A stretch of 8,526 nt of DNA from Pseudomonadota bacterium (lineage in GTDB: Bacteria; Pseudomonadota; Gammaproteobacteria; Burkholderiales; SG8-39): assembly GCA_021825225.1 (NCBI GenBank), contig JAKAIH010000091.1:1-8526 (forward strand), read 5' to 3'. Below the pieces are notes generated by a model. The model saw only the letters and a program-made list of their open reading frames with translations. It did not search any database and was not told the origin of the DNA. Both the position numbers and the translations under genes were made by a program. Shown here in pieces: positions 5,277 through 8,526 of the stretch. Within the stretch, counting starts at the first letter, position 1, and each line of letters begins with the position of its first letter.

Positions 5277-7970
5277 GGCCCCAGCATCGCGCTGTATTAC
5301 GGCAGTGATCCGCCGCTGGACGAGCTGGCCGCATTCGATGTCGCCGTGGTCGACCCGGGGCACGTGCCCGATCCGCGCGCGCACAGTTCGGCGCGCTCCA
5401 GCCTGTTCGCCTATGTTTCGGTGGGCGAAGTGCATCCCTCGCGCGCCTATGCGCGCGACATTCCGCAGGCCTGGAAAATCGGCGCCAACACCGCCTGGGG
5501 CTCGATCCTGATCGACCAGGCGCAGCCGCAATGGCCGGCGTTCTTCCGCGAGCACGTGATCAAACCGCTGTGGGATGCGGGCTATCGCGGCTTTTTCCTC
5601 GACACCCTCGACTCCTACCAGCTGGCGGCGAAGACCGCGGCGGAGCGCGCGCGCCAGGAGGCGGGCCTCGCGGCGCTGATCGCCGAGGTGAAGCGCGCCT
5701 ATCCCGATGCCAGGCTGATTTTCAACCGCGGCTTCGAAATCCTGCCGCAGACGCACCAGTATGCCTACGCCGTGGCCGCGGAATCGCTGTTCCGCGGCTG
5801 GGACCACGCCAGGCAGCGCTATCGCGAAGTACCCGCAGCCGAGCGCGCCTGGCTGCTCACGCAGCTCAATCGGGTGAAGGACGAATACAAGCTGCCGGTG
5901 CTCGCGATCGACTACGTCGCGCCGGAGGAGCGCGAGCTCGCGCGCGCGACCGCGAAAAAAATCTCCGCGCTGGGCTTCATTCCCTGGGTCAGCGATCCCG
6001 CCCTGGACATGCTCGGCGTAGGCGCGATCGAAGTGCTGCCGCGCAAGATCCTGATGCTCTACGATCAGGAGAAGCCCGATGTCGGCCTGATCGCCGACAG
6101 CATTCATCGTTACGCGGCGATGCCGCTCAATTACCTGGGCTATGTGCCCGAGTACGTCGAGGTGCAGACCCAGGCCCTGCCCGGGCAGGTGCTGGCCGGG
6201 CGCTATGCCGGCGTGGTGACCTGGTTCATCAAGGACCGGCTCAAAAACGAGAAGCAGCTCGCCGCGTTTCTGCAGGGCGCAATCGCGCAGCACGTGAAAA
6301 TCGCGGTGCTCGGCAATTTCGGCCTGAGCACGCCGGAGCTGCTCGAGCAGGTGTTCGGGCTGAAGCAGGGCGAAGCGCACGGCGCTTCCACGCAGCTCGC
6401 GATCGACTACCAGGCCCCGCAGGTCGGCTACGAGGCACCGCCGTTTCTCGATCGCAGCGCGTTCGTTCCGCTGCAGGCGCGCGGCGGCACGCCGCTGCTG
6501 CGCATCAGGAACGAGCGCGGCGAGACCATGGACGCCATCGCCACCATGCCCTGGGGCGCCTATGCGCTGCCGCCCAACAGCCTGTACTTCCTGCCCGCAC
6601 TCAAGGGCGGGCGCTGGGTGCTCAATCCGATCGAGTTCCTGCGCCATGCGCTGGCGCTGCCGGCGATGCCGGTGCCGGACACGACCACCGAGAACGGCCG
6701 GCGCCTGATGCTGGTGCACGTGGACGGCGACGGCTTCGCCAGCCGCGCCGAGCTGCCCGGCACGCCGTTCGCGAGCGAAGTGCTGCTGCGCGAGGTGCTG
6801 GAAAAATACCGCGTGCCCAGCACCGTCTCCGTGATCGAAGGCGAGATCGCCGCCAACGGCCTTTATCCCAAACTCTCGCCGCTGCTGGAACCGATCGCGC
6901 GGCGCATTTTCGCGCTGCCCCATGTGGAAATCGCCAGCCACTCCTACTCGCACCCGTTCCGCTGGCGCAAGATCGAGCACGACGTCAGCGCCGACGGCTA
7001 CAACCTCGACATCCCGAAATACGAATTCGACATCAAAACCGAAGTGGAAGGCTCGCTCGCCTATATCAATTCGCGCCTCGCCCCGCCGGGCAAGCGCGCG
7101 CGGGTGTTCCTGTGGACCGGCGACTGCAATCCGGGGAACGACTCGGTGGAGGAGACGGTGCGCGCGGGCGTGCTCAACATGAACGGCGGCGACACCTGGA
7201 TCAGCAAGGCCGAGCGCACGCTGTCGCTGGTGTCGCCGCTGGGGATTCCGCGCGGACCCGATTTTCAGGTGTACGCGCCCAACCAGAACGAGAACGTCTA
7301 TACGAATTTGTGGACCGGCCCCTTCTACGGCTACGAGCGCGTCATCGAAACCTTCGAGCTCACTGATGCCCCCTACCGCCTGAAGCCGATCGACGTCTAT
7401 TACCACGTGTACGCGGCGAGCAAACGCGCCTCGCTCAACGCGCTGCGCAAGGTCTACGACTGGGCGCTGGCGCAGCCGGTGTTCAACCTCTACGCCTCCG
7501 AATACATCGAGCGCGTGCTCGACTTCCAGCACATGGTGGTGGCGCGCGCGGGCGCGCGCTACCTGGTGCGCGGCGCAGGCGCGCTGCGCGAGCTGCGCCT
7601 GCCGGCAGCGGCAGGCTATCCGGATCTCGCCGACAGCCGCGGCGTGGCCGGCTATTCCGCGCACGGCAGCGAACGCTACGTGCACCTCGCCGCGTCCGAG
7701 GCGAGCTTCAGCCTGAGCCAGGCGCCGCAGCGCCTGCCCTATCTCGCCGAAGCCAACGGACGCATCAAAGAATTCGCACGCCGCGACGGCGGGCTGACAC
7801 TCACGCTGGACAGCCACACGCCGCTCGCGTTCGCCCTCGCCAACGCCGCAGGCTGCAGCCTGAGCGCCGGCGGCCAGGCACTGGCCGCACGCCAGATGAG
7901 CGGCGGGCTCAGCCGCTACGAACTGAAGCAACATGGATCAACGGCGCTTACGCTCAGGTGCCGGGGCTGA
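5199..7970 (+). CDS. pelA: PelA: Pel polysaccharide GH114 hydrolase/deacetylase
   Basis: Periplasmic Pel-modifying enzyme that partly deacetylates the GalNAc polymer and has endo-alpha-1,4-N-acetylgalactosaminidase activity; needed for Pel biofilms in Pseudomonas. With the ATG at 5199 it has 923 residues (P. aeruginosa PelA is about 948). A TTG at 5169 in the same frame would add 10 residues. No clear ribosome site precedes any candidate start. Signal peptide at residues 1-26, with a lipobox-like LAAC (Cys21) and an alternative AAA|G cut (26/27). The GH114 domain (about 28-280) contains GFFLDTLDSY (131-140) and the likely catalytic Glu195 (VAAES). A Rossmann-like middle region covers about 282-495. 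The deacetylase domain (about 500-780) has the metal triad Asp511, His581, His585 with Asp509 as general base (DGD, SHSYSH); the Asp511-to-His581 distance of 70 equals that of P. aeruginosa Asp530-His600. A beta-rich C-terminus covers about 785-923. It overlaps pelB by 38 nt. Confidence 0.93.
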   Translation: MAQSGFRLPMLLGIALLLAACGAAAAGPSIALYYGSDPPLDELAAFDVAVVDPGHVPDPRAHSSARSSLFAYVSVGEVHPSRAYARDIPQAWKIGANTAWGSILIDQAQPQWPAFFREHVIKPLWDAGYRGFFLDTLDSYQLAAKTAAERARQEAGLAALIAEVKRAYPDARLIFNRGFEILPQTHQYAYAVAAESLFRGWDHARQRYREVPAAERAWLLTQLNRVKDEYKLPVLAIDYVAPEERELARATAKKISALGFIPWVSDPALDMLGVGAIEVLPRKILMLYDQEKPDVGLIADSIHRYAAMPLNYLGYVPEYVEVQTQALPGQVLAGRYAGVVTWFIKDRLKNEKQLAAFLQGAIAQHVKIAVLGNFGLSTPELLEQVFGLKQGEAHGASTQLAIDYQAPQVGYEAPPFLDRSAFVPLQARGGTPLLRIRNERGETMDAIATMPWGAYALPPNSLYFLPALKGGRWVLNPIEFLRHALALPAMPVPDTTTENGRRLMLVHVDGDGFASRAELPGTPFASEVLLREVLEKYRVPSTVSVIEGEIAANGLYPKLSPLLEPIARRIFALPHVEIASHSYSHPFRWRKIEHDVSADGYNLDIPKYEFDIKTEVEGSLAYINSRLAPPGKRARVFLWTGDCNPGNDSVEETVRAGVLNMNGGDTWISKAERTLSLVSPLGIPRGPDFQVYAPNQNENVYTNLWTGPFYGYERVIETFELTDAPYRLKPIDVYYHVYAASKRASLNALRKVYDWALAQPVFNLYASEYIERVLDFQHMVVARAGARYLVRGAGALRELRLPAAAGYPDLADSRGVAGYSAHGSERYVHLAASEASFSLSQAPQRLPYLAEANGRIKEFARRDGGLTLTLDSHTPLAFALANAAGCSLSAGGQALAARQMSGGLSRYELKQHGSTALTLRCRG

Positions 7971-8526
7971 AGCGCCGCGCGCGCGCCTGCTGTCCGGCTG
8001 GGCGCTGGGCGGCATCGCGCTGATGGTGGGCGCGACCCTGGTGCTGCTGTTTCCGCGGCAGGCGCTGATCGAGCAGTTGCGGCGCGACGGCGGCAGCGAC
8101 TCCCTTACCCTCGCCTACCTCGGCAACCTGGTCAAGACCGAACCCGGCAACGCCGATCTGCGTCTGCTGCTGGCGGAAAAGGAATTCGCCCAGGGCAAGC
8201 TGCGCGCGGCGCGCGCGACGCTCGCGCCGCTGCAGGCCGGCGCGGACCAGGCGCTGCGGGAGCGCGCGCTGCGGCTGGACTACCGCATCCTCCAGGCCGA
8301 GACGTTCGAATTGCCGCAGGACAGCGCCGCACGCCGCACTGCGCAGCAAGGACTGCTGCGCGCGCTGCGCAATCTGGCGGCGCGCGCCTGGCCGGCGCGG
8401 GACCTGGTGTATTTCGCGCGCCAGGCGAGCGCGCTGGGCGATAGCCGCCTCGCCGGCGAGTTGTTTGCGCGCGTGGCTGCGAGCGGCGAGACGCTGCAGC
8501 CGCAATGGCTGGCGGAAGCCTCACGC
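7933..8526 (+). CDS. pelB: PelB, N-terminal part (cut by right window edge)
   Basis: First 198 residues of PelB, the Pel export protein; in P. aeruginosa it is about 1,190 residues with an inner-membrane anchor, a long periplasmic TPR superhelix that binds PelA, and a C-terminal outer-membrane beta-barrel. Here an arginine-rich cytoplasmic start (MDQRRLRSG) is followed by one membrane segment (about residues 20-40, LLSGWALGGIALMVGATLVL), then LFPRQALIEQLRRDGG, which resembles the PelB juxtamembrane sequence, and helical TPR-like repeats (about 57-100, LAYLGNLVKTEPGNADLRLL and following; 158-183, VYFARQASALGDSRLAGELF). The frame is open to the end of the window. The ATG at 7933 lies inside pelA, overlapping by 38 nt, which suggests translational coupling; there is no strong ribosome site. 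The barrel and the remaining pel genes would lie to the right. Confidence 0.85.
   Translation, partial: MDQRRLRSGAGAEAPRARLLSGWALGGIALMVGATLVLLFPRQALIEQLRRDGGSDSLTLAYLGNLVKTEPGNADLRLLLAEKEFAQGKLRAARATLAPLQAGADQALRERALRLDYRILQAETFELPQDSAARRTAQQGLLRALRNLAARAWPARDLVYFARQASALGDSRLAGELFARVAASGETLQPQWLAEASR

Noticed and set aside
5145..7934. 929-codon open frame on the minus strand opposite pelA
   Set aside because: Its translation is a low-complexity His/Arg/Ala/Gly-rich string with no family resemblance, in the pattern produced by high-GC codon bias on the opposite strand. PelA on the plus strand has full domain and motif support.
7954..8505. 183-codon minus-strand frame opposite pelB
   Set aside because: Compositionally biased translation with no family features, while the plus strand encodes a clear PelB N-terminus with a membrane segment and TPR-like repeats.

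Overview
The window is GC-rich chromosomal DNA from a Gram-negative bacterium, most likely a betaproteobacterium (Rhodocyclales, Nitrosomonadales or Burkholderiales-like). The evidence is the style of the SucC, SucD and GlpK proteins, a DUF2889 protein of the kind common in that class, and a Pel exopolysaccharide locus that requires an outer membrane. No mobile element, CRISPR array, tRNA or rRNA was seen. The strong third-position GC bias creates long antisense open frames over several genes (up to about 930 codons opposite pelA); these are treated as artefacts.

Left part (1-2507, minus strand). Reading right to left: a DUF2889 protein of unknown function, then sucC and sucD for the two subunits of succinyl-CoA synthetase (TCA cycle). 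sucD runs off the left edge and its phosphohistidine region is missing. A TTGAC-N4-GTCAA inverted repeat, resembling a site for the FNR/ANR/DNR family of oxygen- or NO-responsive regulators, lies about 60 bp before sucC with a plausible -10 element downstream. A perfect 16-bp GC-rich palindrome sits between sucC and sucD.

Middle (2508-4181). A divergent intergenic region of about 180 bp with two inverted repeats separates the DUF2889 gene from glpK (glycerol kinase), read to the right. This GlpK keeps its catalytic residues but lacks the glycine-rich loop that binds fructose-1,6-bisphosphate in the E. coli enzyme.

Right part (4236-8526, plus strand). This is the start of a Pel exopolysaccharide operon: a PelX-like UDP-N-acetylhexosamine C4-epimerase, pelA (periplasmic GH114 hydrolase plus polysaccharide deacetylase) and the 5' end of pelB (inner-membrane-anchored TPR protein that in the family ends in an outer-membrane barrel). 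Expected logic: PelX supplies UDP-GalNAc, the synthase genes (pelF and others, presumably to the right of the window) polymerise it, PelA partly deacetylates and trims it in the periplasm, and PelB exports it. The spacing is tight (54 bp glpK-pelX, 45 bp pelX-pelA, 38-bp pelA/pelB overlap). Pel itself is a known system. The less ordinary points are pelX leading the operon directly behind glpK, a lipobox-like Cys in the PelA signal peptide, and the candidate FNR-type site before sucCD. I found no clearly new system.
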